Made by a program: the position numbers and the translations under genes. Positions 33,853 to 45,760 of a DNA stretch of 64,000 nt are shown piece after piece. Every line of letters starts with the position of its first letter. The first letter of the stretch is position 1. This DNA comes from Zygnema circumcarinatum (taxonomy: Eukaryota > Streptophyta > Zygnematophyceae > Zygnematales > Zygnemataceae), in contig CM074807.1 of the NCBI GenBank assembly GCA_037447605.1, forward strand, positions 1,085,995 through 1,149,994, given 5' to 3'. The notes under the pieces are model-generated. The model was given only the letters and a program-made list of their open reading frames with translations. It did no database searches and had not been told where the DNA came from.

Positions 33853-35721
33853 GCGATGCTACTGTAGTGAGAACCGTTTCCATAGCCGAGTGGAGCGTGG
33901 GCGCATACTCTTTGGCATGTTCCTTACTACTTCCAAGATTTTCTCGTTTTGGTTGATTCTAAATGCGTCATTAGTCTGTGTCTGTGGTGCTTTAACTAGG
34001 TAATTTGCATGGTTTGTTGCGGAAGCCTAGGTTGAAACTGGGTGACAGGTTTCTTCTAGGTCTGTAACCTGTGCTGCGGAAGTCTTTGGGGCCTTAAAAA
34101 TTAAACGCAGTAGACATTTCTCTAGACAGAAGTAAGAAATAAATACAGAGCTAAGGCGTGACGGCAGTGGAACAGACATACAGTACTTTGTCGGTTGCCG
34201 AGTGACCGGTGCCCACCATCTGTATATGACGGTACGATTTTTCCAAGTTTTTAGCCTGGCAGTGGAAAACACAAATTAAATGAAAAAAACATAAATTAAA
34301 TGAACAAACACCTCTGGATATTGTTATATTGTACCGCTGCGAAGGGAATCTTGTTGCATGCTCGATTTTACTGGTCTTCTGCTTTCAACGAGAAACCGTG
34401 TACATGGGTGACAGGAGCACGGGCTCACATTGAGAAAAACATCCGCGTATCTAAATCTAATTAGTATACTAGCATGCGCCATAATTGAAATTCTCGAGAA
34501 GGAGGTAGAAGTAAAACTCGCTGGAATCTGATTATTGTATGTACTCTCGACCAGAACCAGTTTCATGTCTCGAGTAGACCTGCTGAAGTTATCAAACCCA
34601 AATCCCTGTCTTAAAAGTAATCGAACTTGAAACGATGACTTGAACACACTATATACACTCGTATGACAATTTTGTAAATCAGTTGGCAATTTAGCATTGG
34701 CAGGTAGACGTTTTCCTGTAGCTTTTGTAACACTTTCATGTGATTAGTTTTCAATCCAACTGTTCAGACAAATCTAGTTTTTTCACTTTTCTTTTTTATT
34801 TCAATGGTCTAACCTCTTCAAAATACTAACTTTTCAGACGCATTTGCAGCCCGCAGTAGTTACTGTTCGCACCCTGTCGTATTATGGAGTGGAATGTGAA
34901 GATGTAACGGCTGAGCGACGAGCACAGTAGATTTCGATGTAAACAGGCACTTTCTGTCCAAATATTGGGGTGGGGCTTCATCAGGCGTTTTGGAACCCCA
35001 TCCTTAGTTTAGATGAATGGCCATAATTCTGGTCGGCACGGTCAGTACCTGTTACCTGTTTCGTATGGATAAAGCCATAACTGCTCAACTGACAGAGACT
35101 GAAGTACTGAAGTACTTCAACAAAAATAGGGACCATCCTGTCTACATGTACACGTGGCCAGAAAATTACATTAAGGAAAGGAAGAAAAAGAGAAACGTAA
35201 ACTAATTAGAAAGCGTTACAAAGTCAATATAATTCCAAAGGTCATCATTACAAGTAGAGTTTGGACTCTGCATATCCATACCAGTAGGTTCACTACTTGC
35301 GTAAGTACTGAAGAGATCTACCCACAGCAGAACACCACTCTCTCACATGCTGCAGGTAACCCCTCCCACCTTATTCACGCCCTGCATGCCACCCTGCAAA
35401 AAATGCAAACAATATCTGCCTCCTACGTCCCTTCCATGAGGACTCTCAAACGCCCTCATCTTACTTCCTGCAACTTTACCTTCTGAGCTCCCACCCTCCC
35501 ACATCTCCTCTCTTCACAAGTTGAAACTGAACAACCGTTAGGTCAGCGGTATTCATGCCCTATATGACTAAGAACCTGAAAAAAAAAAAAATAGGCATAG
35601 AAAGTACAGTACAGTTGAATGTTCTAATGAACAGGTGTCAGGATCAGATTACTATTCAAGGCGGGTAGTTCCCTTACATTTTGATCTCTGAAAGCTATCA
35701 TCATACTCGTGACGAGCTTCC
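33853..35721. other. Convergent intergenic region
   Basis: 1.87 kb between convergent 3' ends. AT-rich, with no repeat array. The short open frames here have no domain or codon bias that I can support. Confidence 0.45.
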
Positions 35722-38700
35722 TCAATGAAGAACAACATGGCCCAATTGTCGTCCCGCCAGAGCATCAAAGTACGACATGATTTGGTCTCTCTTCTCCAAA
35801 AGAATCTCCATTTCATCTGCTGTCAGGGCTCCGCTCAAATTCTCCAGCAAAATCCCGCGATTGAGTCCCCGCAACCGTGAAAGTGTGATTGGGGACGCAT
35901 GCTGTTTCATCGAAAACAAGATATAAGTCCAGTGTCAGTGAAATATCCTCCTTCAGCAAATTCAACGATCTTCTCATTCCCAGCTGTGAGGACTTATTCG
36001 TGTGGCTTAGAGCTAACTCCTCCCTTGCCCACCAGATGAGAGAAATCAATACACTGGCACGAACCAGTGAAAGAAACAGGGAAGTTTCTAGAAGAAACAA
36101 TCCCCAGTGCAACATACCTTAACGCCTGTCATCTGCCTGCGCTTCGACCAAACAGAGTGTAGCTCTCCTAATCCAGGACCCATCGGAAAGTCCAATAACA
36201 GAGGGCGCAACTCATTTTGCATTGCCCAATGTTCTCCAGCGTGAAATGCTTCCTTGCGTCGTGGAGCACAACCAAGAAGGGCGTCCAAGATATGTGCATT
36301 GCTTACAACAACCGCTGGAGTCGCTTCTCCCCATTGCTGCACACAAAGATGTCCAAACACATGGCCCAAGACAGTATAGCAATAAGGTACTGTCGTGCAT
36401 TGAACAGTTTCAAACTTTTCTGCTGCGGAACAAAAAAGTTCAGGAAAAAGAACGTTACCCTAACTGTAATCAAGAGATCTTTGTTGCAAACCACAAAGTC
36501 GACTTCCCTATACGAACTCTAGTCAAGAAAGCTTCTTTCCTGCCTAGAGCCTGAGAAATCCTGTCTTCAGACATTCTCACACAACGTGCATCTTCAAACA
36601 AGATCTACATCAAGTACATCTTCATGTTTCAAGGACATGTAGTGAATTTACAAGCTTGGACGCAAACCTATATCAGGACAAAAACAATCCAAACCAACTC
36701 CCCACAAGCATGCTGCAGGATAAGGAAATCCTCAATATTGACACATTCCGCCACATATCGTACTCCAAAACCTTACGAATTACACTGCCGCACCTTAGGT
36801 GGAACATTCGCCAAAGGCCTCGCGTTTGAGACCTTATACACCATCACACCAGTCGAAAAATGGTCACTTCCAAGGCGAACGTCATTCCTGATTGCAGCAG
36901 GAGGCACAATATCCAATCCCAAGAGGAGAGATACCTGCAAGAACGGCACTTTCGACTCAGTGGGACTGATGGAAGTTCTCGGGGCATGAGCGCACAAACT
37001 ACTAACTCAGTTGCTGTACAGATGACAGTTCAAACTTCTTACAAGCTTGTTTCTGTAAGTATGCTGCCAGATAGGGCAGATAAAAGTATAGGCTTCTAAA
37101 ACTTATTTAAAGCTTGAAGTCGTGATGCAGGAACTCATGCCTAAAGAAATATTCTTTCGTGAACTGTACGTTCTCTTTCAGCACGAGAAATAAACAGCAA
37201 ACTAGGGCAAATGTCAGAAATACGACAACATTCCTGTGCTGTTCAGTGTCCCACTGGCAACAGGATATCGCAGGTCGCCGCGGACCTCATACACAATGGC
37301 TTGCAGCAGAAGTTAAAGGAGCTAACACATAATAGCTTTATCATTGCCCTGGCGTGACGGAGATATTCACACACAGCTACGCGCGAGACAACCCATCCCC
37401 CACCCCTCCCATCCATAGGCCAAGGGAGGCTAATACATGCTTAACTTACTTCTAGAGCAAGTTCAGAGGAACTCCTCAGAGGTAGATTTCAAAACCATAC
37501 AGAATGCCTGGGAAAAATAGAAACCTTAAGTGTGACTCTATGGGAGGTGCAAGAAGGGACCCTAAAAGCTAAGCAAAGCATGAAATCGACTTATACTCAG
37601 ACGACTAACCAAACATATGGATGCCATAACGTATCATCACCTAAATCATCATTCCTTCGTAAAGAAAACGAAGGGCCTAAGTACATCAAGATTGCAGTGC
37701 TAGATTTAATCTGACTTTAATCGGAAGCTGGTAAATTGAGACTGATGACAAGTTAACGAAAAATAGACAAATACACAATAACTGATGTATGCACTGCTGC
37801 AAACGACAATCCACTGCACCTTTACAGCTGCACAAGGGATCTCACTCATATCGCCCACTGAAAGGCCACAGAAAAAACTAGCCTCCGTAAAAAGGAGAAA
37901 AAAAGATGATAAAGGAACAAAGCCTCTTACCTGGTATGCTACCCAATCCATTGGGGCTCGTTTCCAGCACCCATGCACATCTCCAGGCATCCTTGGCTTA
38001 AAAAGGGCTTCCATCGTTTCTCCCTCCTCTGACCGCAAGACAACGCTAAACACCTCTCGGAATGGACTCGCGCCCGCACCTTCTGCCAAAGGCTTGAAGC
38101 TCACAATTTCTCCAAATGCTAGGTGTCGCAGCATTTTATCATGCCTCTGCTGCTGTCTAGCGGACAAAAGGATTTCTGCTATTGGGCCTGCAACTAGAGC
38201 CGCAAGCTGCGCTTTCTCATCCAGTGCCAAACAAGTCCGCGCAAGCGCCCTTGCAGCTAGGGCTATGGTGCGCTCTGTGTACGCACCGCCTGAAATGAGC
38301 TCAGTGCCTCTGACAGTTGCGGTGACAGTGACCACGGCTGTGTGATTCTCTTCGTCGAACTGAACTGTCGTCCGCGTGCAAGTAACTGAATCCATATCTG
38401 ATAACGGTTCTGACTCTTTCAACTGCTTTGTAGGCATGGAGACTATCTCTTCCAATCGCTCCGCGTTTACTGGCATAGTCTCACTCAACGCAGGTTCACT
38501 CATGGGTGCATCATCTTCAACTACTTCCTGCGGAATGCTAAGGTCTACCTCAATTTTCTGCGATATGTAGACCTCTTGCTGCTCCTCTGTGATCATTGAA
38601 GACGGCGTCGCTGCGTCAGTCACACCCTCCGGTGCTGACCTCAAAACTGTGGTTTCTGCAATCGACGGCCTTGTCTTAAGTTTGTACAAAAGATGCTTCA

Positions 38701-39103
38701 ATTTATCGATAGAAGACTTCGCCTGAAGTTCGATTCTATCAATACTGGAAGCTGCTGCTTCAGACAAAGAACCAGAAGATGGTGCCGCCAAGGGCGGCTC
38801 TGTTATAGGATGAGGAGGGGCAGAGACTGATGAACCTCTCGGAGTCACAGGAAGAACAGTCACCCTTTCTTCCTCCGTGGCACCTTCTGCTCCACGAGTG
38901 GCAGCCAAAACAATCGGCCGCGCCACCTTCCCTGCATCTTGAAGAGGACGCCACTGCAAACCTGTGCTACACCGAAACGGCTCGTCTCCTCCGGAACGAA
39001 AGCTTGCAACGCTCGCTATGCCAGACGAGGATGACCAAACCTTAGCCATAGAAGCGAAGGGATGCGCCATTGCTGCTGCCGTTGACTCCGCCTTTCCTCC
39101 CAC
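35722..39103 (-). CDS. Uncharacterised kinase-fold (HipA/Fam20/PI3-4K-like) protein, plastid-type leader, 4 exons
   Basis: Exons 39103-37931, 36934-36794, 36336-36118 and 35901-35722 give 570 residues, or 559 from the ATG at 39070. The first 60 residues look like a transit peptide. Residues to about 270 are a low-complexity Ser/Pro/Glu region. From about 320 it resembles plant and bacterial proteins with a lipid/protein-kinase-like fold: MLRHLAFGEIVSFKPL, ALFKPRMPGD, PMDWVAYQ, LLLGLDIVPPAA, MVYKV, SNAHILDALLG, GEHW and LRPLLLDF, ending in a helical pair (LSRLRGLNRGILLENL). FKPR supplies the likely ATP-contacting Lys. The place where relatives carry an Asp-Arg-His catalytic loop reads CAPRRKEAFHAGEHW, so catalysis may be lost. 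The family placing is from remembered patterns and needs a profile search. Confidence 0.6.
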
Positions 39104-40103
39104 CTCCCTCGCACTCCTCTCCCTCTCCCTCTCTCACCCTCTCTCTCCCTCTCCCTCCCTTCCTCTTCCAGCACTTCCCCCCCTATCCCTCAAGGATGAC
39201 CTGCGCCTGTTCTGACCGCTTCCTAGATTTGGAACGCTCAAGGGAAGTACGGCACATGTTATTGTTCTCACCAAACCAATCGAGCTTCGTCTTTGCGCGT
39301 GCGAGGTCTACGTGTAGAAATCCGATTAGCTGTAGGACCGGGCACAGGTTCGGGCTGCAGGTATTTTGGACGCATGCGCACGGAGGCATCCACATGGAGG
39401 CGCGACCTTGCGCGCCGGGGCCGATAAGCGCGCGGCGCGCCACCTCAGGGCGCCACGTGGCGCGTTCCCAGCGGGACATGACCCGTGAATCCGGGAGGGC
39501 ATCGCACGTGCAGAGCCGTAGACCACAGGGCCGGCGGCAGAAGTATGATTTCGGAATCAGACGTGGAGGATCAACTGTTGATCTTTACTGGAGGGCCAAT
39601 GAGGTTGCTGATTAGTGTAGGTTGAACTCGATTGAGATCGAGGATCCACTCAAAATTAGGTCAAGGGCAGGTGAAAAAGCCGTTGTCATGCCAGCTGGCA
39701 CTTGGACCCCTCCTGTCCAAAAACGGTGTTCCATGCACCCAAGTGGAACTGTTGTTAAAGGGATCTATGAGAAAAATATTGCTAAACTAATTCTTCATAG
39801 AACTAATAGCCGAACATTTTCACGGAGCGCTCGACTGGAAGGATAGAATCTCGTTGTATATTTTGCACGGCCATTCGGAATACGCCTTCATGCGCCTCTG
39901 TTAGCGTGCTATTGCTGACGTCACGTGCAAGAGCTTCCAGATTCCGAAGGCGGGAGCCATGGTCGGTTGCAGACCTTCTCTCTCTACCGCTCCCTCTCGC
40001 GGGCGAGAGCGAGGCAGCCTGCTCGCTTGATCCGCGTCAGGGAGGGCGAGCGGTCGGAATAAGAAGTGACTGAGAATCTTTCGTTTTGCGCGGAACGGAG
40101 AAG
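39104..40103. promoter_or_regulatory. Divergent promoter region, kinase-like gene / AIP2-like gene
   Basis: A CT-rich tract (39105-39175) lies at the kinase-like side. A GC-rich block at 39400-39475 holds GCGCGC runs and a G-box palindrome GCCACGTGGC (CACGTG at 39454-39459). A CCCTCTCGCGGGCGAGAGCG-like palindrome lies near 39990-40010, just upstream of the AIP2-like start. Confidence 0.45.
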
Positions 40104-42575
40104 ATGGCTTCCAGCAGCTCACAGACGCTGGAGGCGGCACTTGAGCGAGTCCAGCAGCAGCTTGGAAGAAAGGCTTCTTTTGAGGAAGGTTTAAAGCGCC
40201 TTGCGTTGATTGTGGAGCAGAATTACGCATCTGCCTTACCGGAACAGCAGCGAGAGGTGCCAACATAACCACTTTTTGCCTCTCGTTTCTCTGGCTCTGA
40301 TCTTCCGTTGGTCTTCTCTGTGTTGCTCTCAAATTTGGGGCTTTAAAACTATCATGGTTTCTTGCGGGGCTGGTCTCTTACGACGAATTTGCGCAAGAAA
40401 GACAATGATTTTATACAGGTTTCAAAGCGTCTTGTAGGATATGTAATGTTTGATTTATTACGCTGAAGTCTGCTGCATATTCACTGTGATTTTCCATGGT
40501 ATGCATCGAATCTATCCACATATCAATCCATGTCGAAAAACTGTCCATCACAATGTGAAAGGAGTTGCAAGCACGAGTTTTTTCTAGTCAGCTGGGAATG
40601 TAGAATGGAAGTACTCCTACAAGTGGAGTGTGAACAGAAGGGATGGCATTAGATCATCAGGCCGAAACTGCAAACCTATGATCGAAAACTCGAATATGGG
40701 AATTTGCGAATTCGGAATTCGTAGCGGGAATGGGTTAGCTATGATTTGGTAATATAATACGATGCTCGTACAGACTGCAGAACATGGTGAAAAGAATATG
40801 AAAAGGGAAACTCTACTTTGTGGTACACAAGGGAATCCAACACATTGAAAAATATGATCAAGTCATAATCTTGAAACGACCATATGGTAATCCTCATCAT
40901 GTTCCTCTATATTTAAGATACCCCACAATGCCTCTCGTCCGAGCTTAATCCTTACGAATTCACATGAACCAATTAGCGGCTTTTTGGATCATAGCTCCAA
41001 CGGCGATTCGCGGAAGGTGGATCCAAGCAGATGTAATTGTGCCTCTGTCTTGAAAAAAGGGGATAGACTACCCAAAAAAAGTGGGAGCCGGTGCCGCTGG
41101 ACCTATACCATTGAAATTTTGAAATTAACAGGTCCAATTATAAATTATGCTACATTAGCTGGTTTCGGTCATCGGCTGAAATGATCTGACATGAACGCGG
41201 AAAAAGGCCTATCTGCACACGAGCTAAGTGATACATATGTGTCTCAGAACTACATGGGCACCTCATCTGACGCGAGGTATCGTCTTCTTCCTCCCTTTGT
41301 TGTGTTTTATTGATCTTGAACGGCCTTTGTCGGTTCATGCTGCAGATTTTTACCGCTGTACGGAGGGTTGGCACCCTTCTGCAAACCCGCTATACATCTC
41401 GAGGTTTCTGGACGGCAGGGCTCCGTTTGTTCTCAAAAACTCAGCCATTAGTTTGTAGTCAACTTGAAATGCGTCAACTTCGTGGCTTCATTGACCAGGC
41501 GAAAGAGATCATTGGTGAAGAACGTCCAATCATGGAGGAGCCCACCAACACAGCTTTTGCAGCACCCATGACAGGTCAACAGCAGAACAGACCCGACCTT
41601 TCTCTGTAGAGTGAAAGAAGTTTACTTTTGCGTAGGATGGAGAGACAGGAAGTGTCCATTTCAAGCACTCAGAGAACTATCACTTGCACTGAGAAACAGA
41701 TAACCCTAATATCTAACCGTTCCTAATGTTTGTATAACTTTGGGGAACAGTCTGGCATGTGTGTTTGCCTGCAACCCCCTTCTCACTATGGATGGATACT
41801 CTTAATTTCTTGTGTAGGATCTCCATTTCTATTTGAGGGCCAACTATCAGCAGGTGCTACTCCGACAACTCCTGCCTGGTTGATGGCGCAAACTGTGACC
41901 TTGTCTCTCCTTAGCGAGCAGCATGTTGAACCTCCTCATCCCGACCAGCCGGAAGAAAGGAATGTGAGGGAGAGGAACAGAGGCAGAGAGGGTGAGGGAG
42001 AGAGGGCAAGTGAGGAATCATTGAATGTGAGAGGAATACTAGACGAGTTTCTCAGGGCGGAGGAACTGAACCGGCAGGATGCGGGAACAGGAAGCATGGA
42101 GGAGGCAGATGATAGGACTGTAGATGATGTTCATAGAAACAGTGATCATCAGTCAGGAGCAATACCTTCTGAAGAAGTGCAGCCGGAGATTACTCCGACC
42201 GAACAAGACGATGCGGATATGCACCAAAATGCAGAAAACTCACCAGCTTCTAATTCAGTACGAAGCTCTCCAACGTCGGGAATAGGGAGGCAGAGAGGGC
42301 AACGTATGGTTCGATCGGGCTCAGAAAACTCACTGATGGACAATGGTCTCCAAGATGAGCAAAATCGGCAGCGGGCCACTGAAGCTCGCCGCCGGTTGCA
42401 GGAGATGCTGAGTGCTTGGGGGAGGCCTGTTCCGGACTACCTTCAAGTTATGCGAGCAGCTATGTTGCATGCACATGGAGAGGACATTCCCGGCCTGCAA
42501 GAAGCACTCGACTTGACGATGCAGGTGGGTAGGGAGGGGTCGGGATCGGATCTTCAACTCTTTGCAATTGGCTGC

Positions 42576-42607
<32 letters not shown>

Positions 42608-44361
42608 AGGGATAGGGAGAGGGAGAGGGAGAGGGAGAGGGAGAGGGAGAGGGAGAGGGAGAGGGAGAGGGAGAGGGAGAGGGAGAGGGAGAGGGAGAGG
42701 GAGAGGGAGAGGGAGAGGGAGAGGGAGAGGGAGAGGGAGAGGGAGAGGGAGAGGGAGAGGGAGAGGGAGAGGGAGAGGGAGAGGGAGAGGGAGAGGGAGA
42801 GGGAGAGGGAGAGGGAGAGGGAGAGGGAGAGGGAGAGGGAGAGGGAGAGGGAGAGAGAGGGAGAGGGAGAGGGAGAGGGAGAGGGAGAGGGAGAGGGAGA
42901 GGGAGAAGGAGAGGGAGAGGGAGAGGGAGAGGGAGAGGGAGAGGGAGAGGGAGAGGGAGAGGGAGAGGGAGAGGGAGAGGGAGAGGGAGAGGGAGAGGGA
43001 GAGGGAGAGGGAGAGGGAGAGGGAGAGGGAGAGGGAAGAGGGAGAGGGAGAGAGGGAGAGGGAGAGGGAGAGGGAGAGGGAGAGGGAGAAGGAGAGGGAG
43101 AGGGAGAGGGAGAGGGAGAGGGAGAGGGAGAGGGAGAGGGAGAGGGAGAGGGAGAGGGAGAGGGAGAGGGAGAGGGAGAGGGAGAGGGAGAGGGAGGGAG
43201 AGGGAGAGGGAGAGGGAGAGGGAGAGGGAGAGGGAGAGGGAGAGGGAGAGGGAGAGGGAGAGGGAGAGGGAGAGGGAGAGGGAGAGGGAGAGGGAGAGGG
43301 AGAGGGAGAGGGAGAGGGAGAGGGAGAGGGAGAGGGAGAGGGAGAGGGAGAGGGAGAGGGAGAGGGAGAGGGAGAGGGAGAGGGAGAGGGAGAGGGAGAG
43401 GGAGAGGGAGAGGGAGAGGGAGAGGGAGAGGGAGAGAGAGGTGAGCTTGCTGGTTTGATCATTCACGTCCGATCATGCGAAATCATCGGTTTGTGTGCTG
43501 TGTGGTATGGGAGTGAATCAAAGGAGAATCTTGACGTGTTTCTTTTTTTGTGTCTCCCTTCTTTTGGGTGCGCAGGCTCCTCCCAAGGGCCCTCCTCCCG
43601 CTTCAAAGGAAGAAGTTGCAAAATTGCCCCGCAAGCACGTGACAGCAGAATTGTCGTCCAAATTGGGTCCAGATTTGCAGTGCATCGTGTGCAGGGAGGC
43701 CTTCGCAAAGGACGAGTTGATGTTGGAGATGGAATGCAAGCATTTGTTTCACGAAGACTGCATTCTTCCGTGGCTGGTGAGTTCACTATCGGCACTTCCG
43801 TTGAATGCCTTCAAGTTTCTGAAGTTAATGAATGACTTCAACACATCGTTAAGTTCCCAAAGTTCGTTAGGGAATGTCTCAGGGAGGCCTGCCTTGCTCC
43901 ATCCACGTTCTGATGGAACTCTGTAGATTAGCAAAATGAGGTTGAAGTCAGAAACCATTGGCTCCCTGGAGAAGAAAGTGCTTTGAAAAACCGCCGGAAA
44001 TCCTTATTCGGAAATCCAGGAAATGCAGAAACACCTGACAGCTGTTTCTCCATTGCTGGGACGACTCCTTTTCGAGCACTTGGGAATTGCAGGGAAAGTT
44101 TATGCAGGTGCTAAACAGTTGTGATCAGGCTGACATTGGTGTGAAGTTGTGTGTCATTATAGGCCCTTTGCATGCCGTGACGTTCTTTTTGATGCGTGAA
44201 TGTGTTCACAGGAGCTGCACAACTCGTGCCCTTTGTGCCGGTTTGAAATGCGAACGGATGATGCGGACTATGAGCGGGCGAAGGAGCGGGAGAAAGAGGC
44301 GAGGGAGGAGAGACGTGGGGTAGAGAACGCTCTTCGAGAAGGCGAGCACATGTTCATGTGA
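40104..44361 (+). CDS. RING-H2 E3 ubiquitin ligase, AIP2-like, 5 exons
   Basis: Exons 40104-40256, 41346-41574, 41818-42524, 43576-43776 and 44212-44361 give 479 residues in full phase. Exon 2 ([18 protein letters not shown], then TAGLRLF) matches the N-terminal domain of ABI3-interacting protein 2. The RING-H2 runs from Cys399 (CIVC) through CKHLFHEDC to CPLC near 439, with the C3H2C3 order. The tail ([20 protein letters not shown], then [12 protein letters not shown]) is the AIP2-type ending. In Arabidopsis, AIP2 ubiquitinates ABI3 and dampens ABA signalling; the same target here is inference. Between the two domains, exon 3 adds about 235 mostly disordered, Glu/Arg-rich residues, making it much longer than AIP2 (about 310). 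Intron 3 is nearly filled by a GGGAGA array. Confidence 0.88.
42579..43440 (+). repeat. (GGGAGA)n hexanucleotide array in an intron
   Basis: About 860 bases of almost uninterrupted GGGAGA. It is flanked by GA dinucleotides at the left (42579-42599) and right ends and has a few slips (42851, 43037, 43051, 43196). The whole array has purines only on the sense strand. It lies in intron 3 of the AIP2-like gene, 55 bases after the donor. Long frames of Gly-Arg, Arg-Glu and Gly-Glu, or Ser-Pro and Pro-Leu on the other strand, are by-products. Confidence 0.96.
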
Positions 44362-45760
44362 CGAGGTGTGACAACGAGCAGGAAAACGTTACAGTTGAAA
44401 CCCGAGAGGACTCTGCTATTGCTGAAAATTGTTACCTTTCGTCGGTTGTCTGGACTCCCTTCTATGAGCTTCTATATTCGAGGCTTATTCACACGGTTCG
44501 GGTTCTGAGGAAGATGGAGGAGACGGCACAGCACTACAGGGCTCCAATAGTGATAAGGGACAGAGAGGAGATTGAGGAGAGGATGGTCTGCAACTGTTGT
44601 TCTATGCAGAATTTGAACTCTTTGTGGAGATACTTTATTGAGGGGAAGGTGGTGGCGTGGAGAAACAAATAGGAGGAGGGGATGGCGAGAGGGGTAGAGA
44701 GGTGGGGTAGAGACAGACGTGCTGAGGGTTTTTGTAGTGTTCTTGGCCCTTGAGGGCAGGAGGGGAGGGAGGGGTTCAGCTGTGCTGTTGTTCGTGGTTT
44801 CCTCACGTTCCTACTTACAGTTCTTGCCAATGCTGTCTTGTGTGAGGCGTAGTTTTGTAGTTTGTATAACTGTTAGGAGGCCGAAAGGTTGCCCTAGTGA
44901 CCGCATGTACAGTATAAGGATTTTCAACTTTGTCTTCGTATCCTGTTTAATCATTGACTTGTTCCCTGAATTTTAGAATGTCTTCTGTTTTTAGCTTTGA
45001 CTACGTCCCTGAATACCGAAATGTCCTGCGTTTGAGTTCCCTGAACCGTTAACTGTCGCGTGTTTGAGCTTCGACGTGTTTTCGAAGTTCTGTGGTGATG
45101 CGCTTTGAAGCTCAGTACAGTGACTGCAAATGATTTCAACGAATAAACGGATGCCAAGGTTCAAATCTTACGAAAACGGTGTATTGCCATCTATGCCATG
45201 TCAGGAGTTTGGTTCTGCTGCTGAGCTCATCTCCATGTGAATATATCTCTGTTCACATGACGCTTCTACTGAAGTGACTCTTCACGTGACTTCACGCGAG
45301 TGACAATATACGGTACTGCAGCACTGGCTTCATTTGTCTTGCAGTCTGTTTTGTGGTGTTTTCACTCTCCCAAACACTGCCCAAAGAATGATTTCGAATA
45401 GAAACTGCAAATCAGACACTTCAGTGAGCACGATAACTATGACAGACACGGCATGGTCAACACTCAAATAATGACGGATACATTTTATAAGCCCTTGAAC
45501 AGAGGCGCGACTGTTTGCAACATTATTCATTTTCGGCCCCACGGAAAAACGAGCACCTTGCCTACCAGGAAAACCCTAAAAACCATAAAAACCTTAAAAT
45601 CACCTGTAGGTGAGCAGACTGCATCTGCCAACTCTGATACTCCAACATGCACTTCTTGCTTAGCCCTGAGGGCACTTACATATCGAATGGCAATACAACA
45701 CCTGTAAACCGCGGCGTAACAGCCTTACCAATCCAACCAGTAATGTATATGACGAATGTG
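44362..45760. other. Convergent intergenic region
   Basis: 3' flanks of the AIP2-like and RLP24 genes. It holds a GA-rich stretch (44,520-44,775) and a telo-box-like AAAACCCTAAAAACC near 45572. No gene was found. Confidence 0.4.

Noticed and set aside
42330-43466. Minus-strand Ser-Leu / Pro-Leu repeat frames of 300-378 residues
   Set aside because: Antisense readings of the same hexanucleotide array, with no stop codons possible in it.
41730-43835. 701-residue open frame with Gly-Arg and Glu repeats
   Set aside because: It joins true exon 3 to the intronic GGGAGA array. Exons 3 and 4 have good splice sites at 42524 and 43576, and the RING domain is only in frame when the array is removed.
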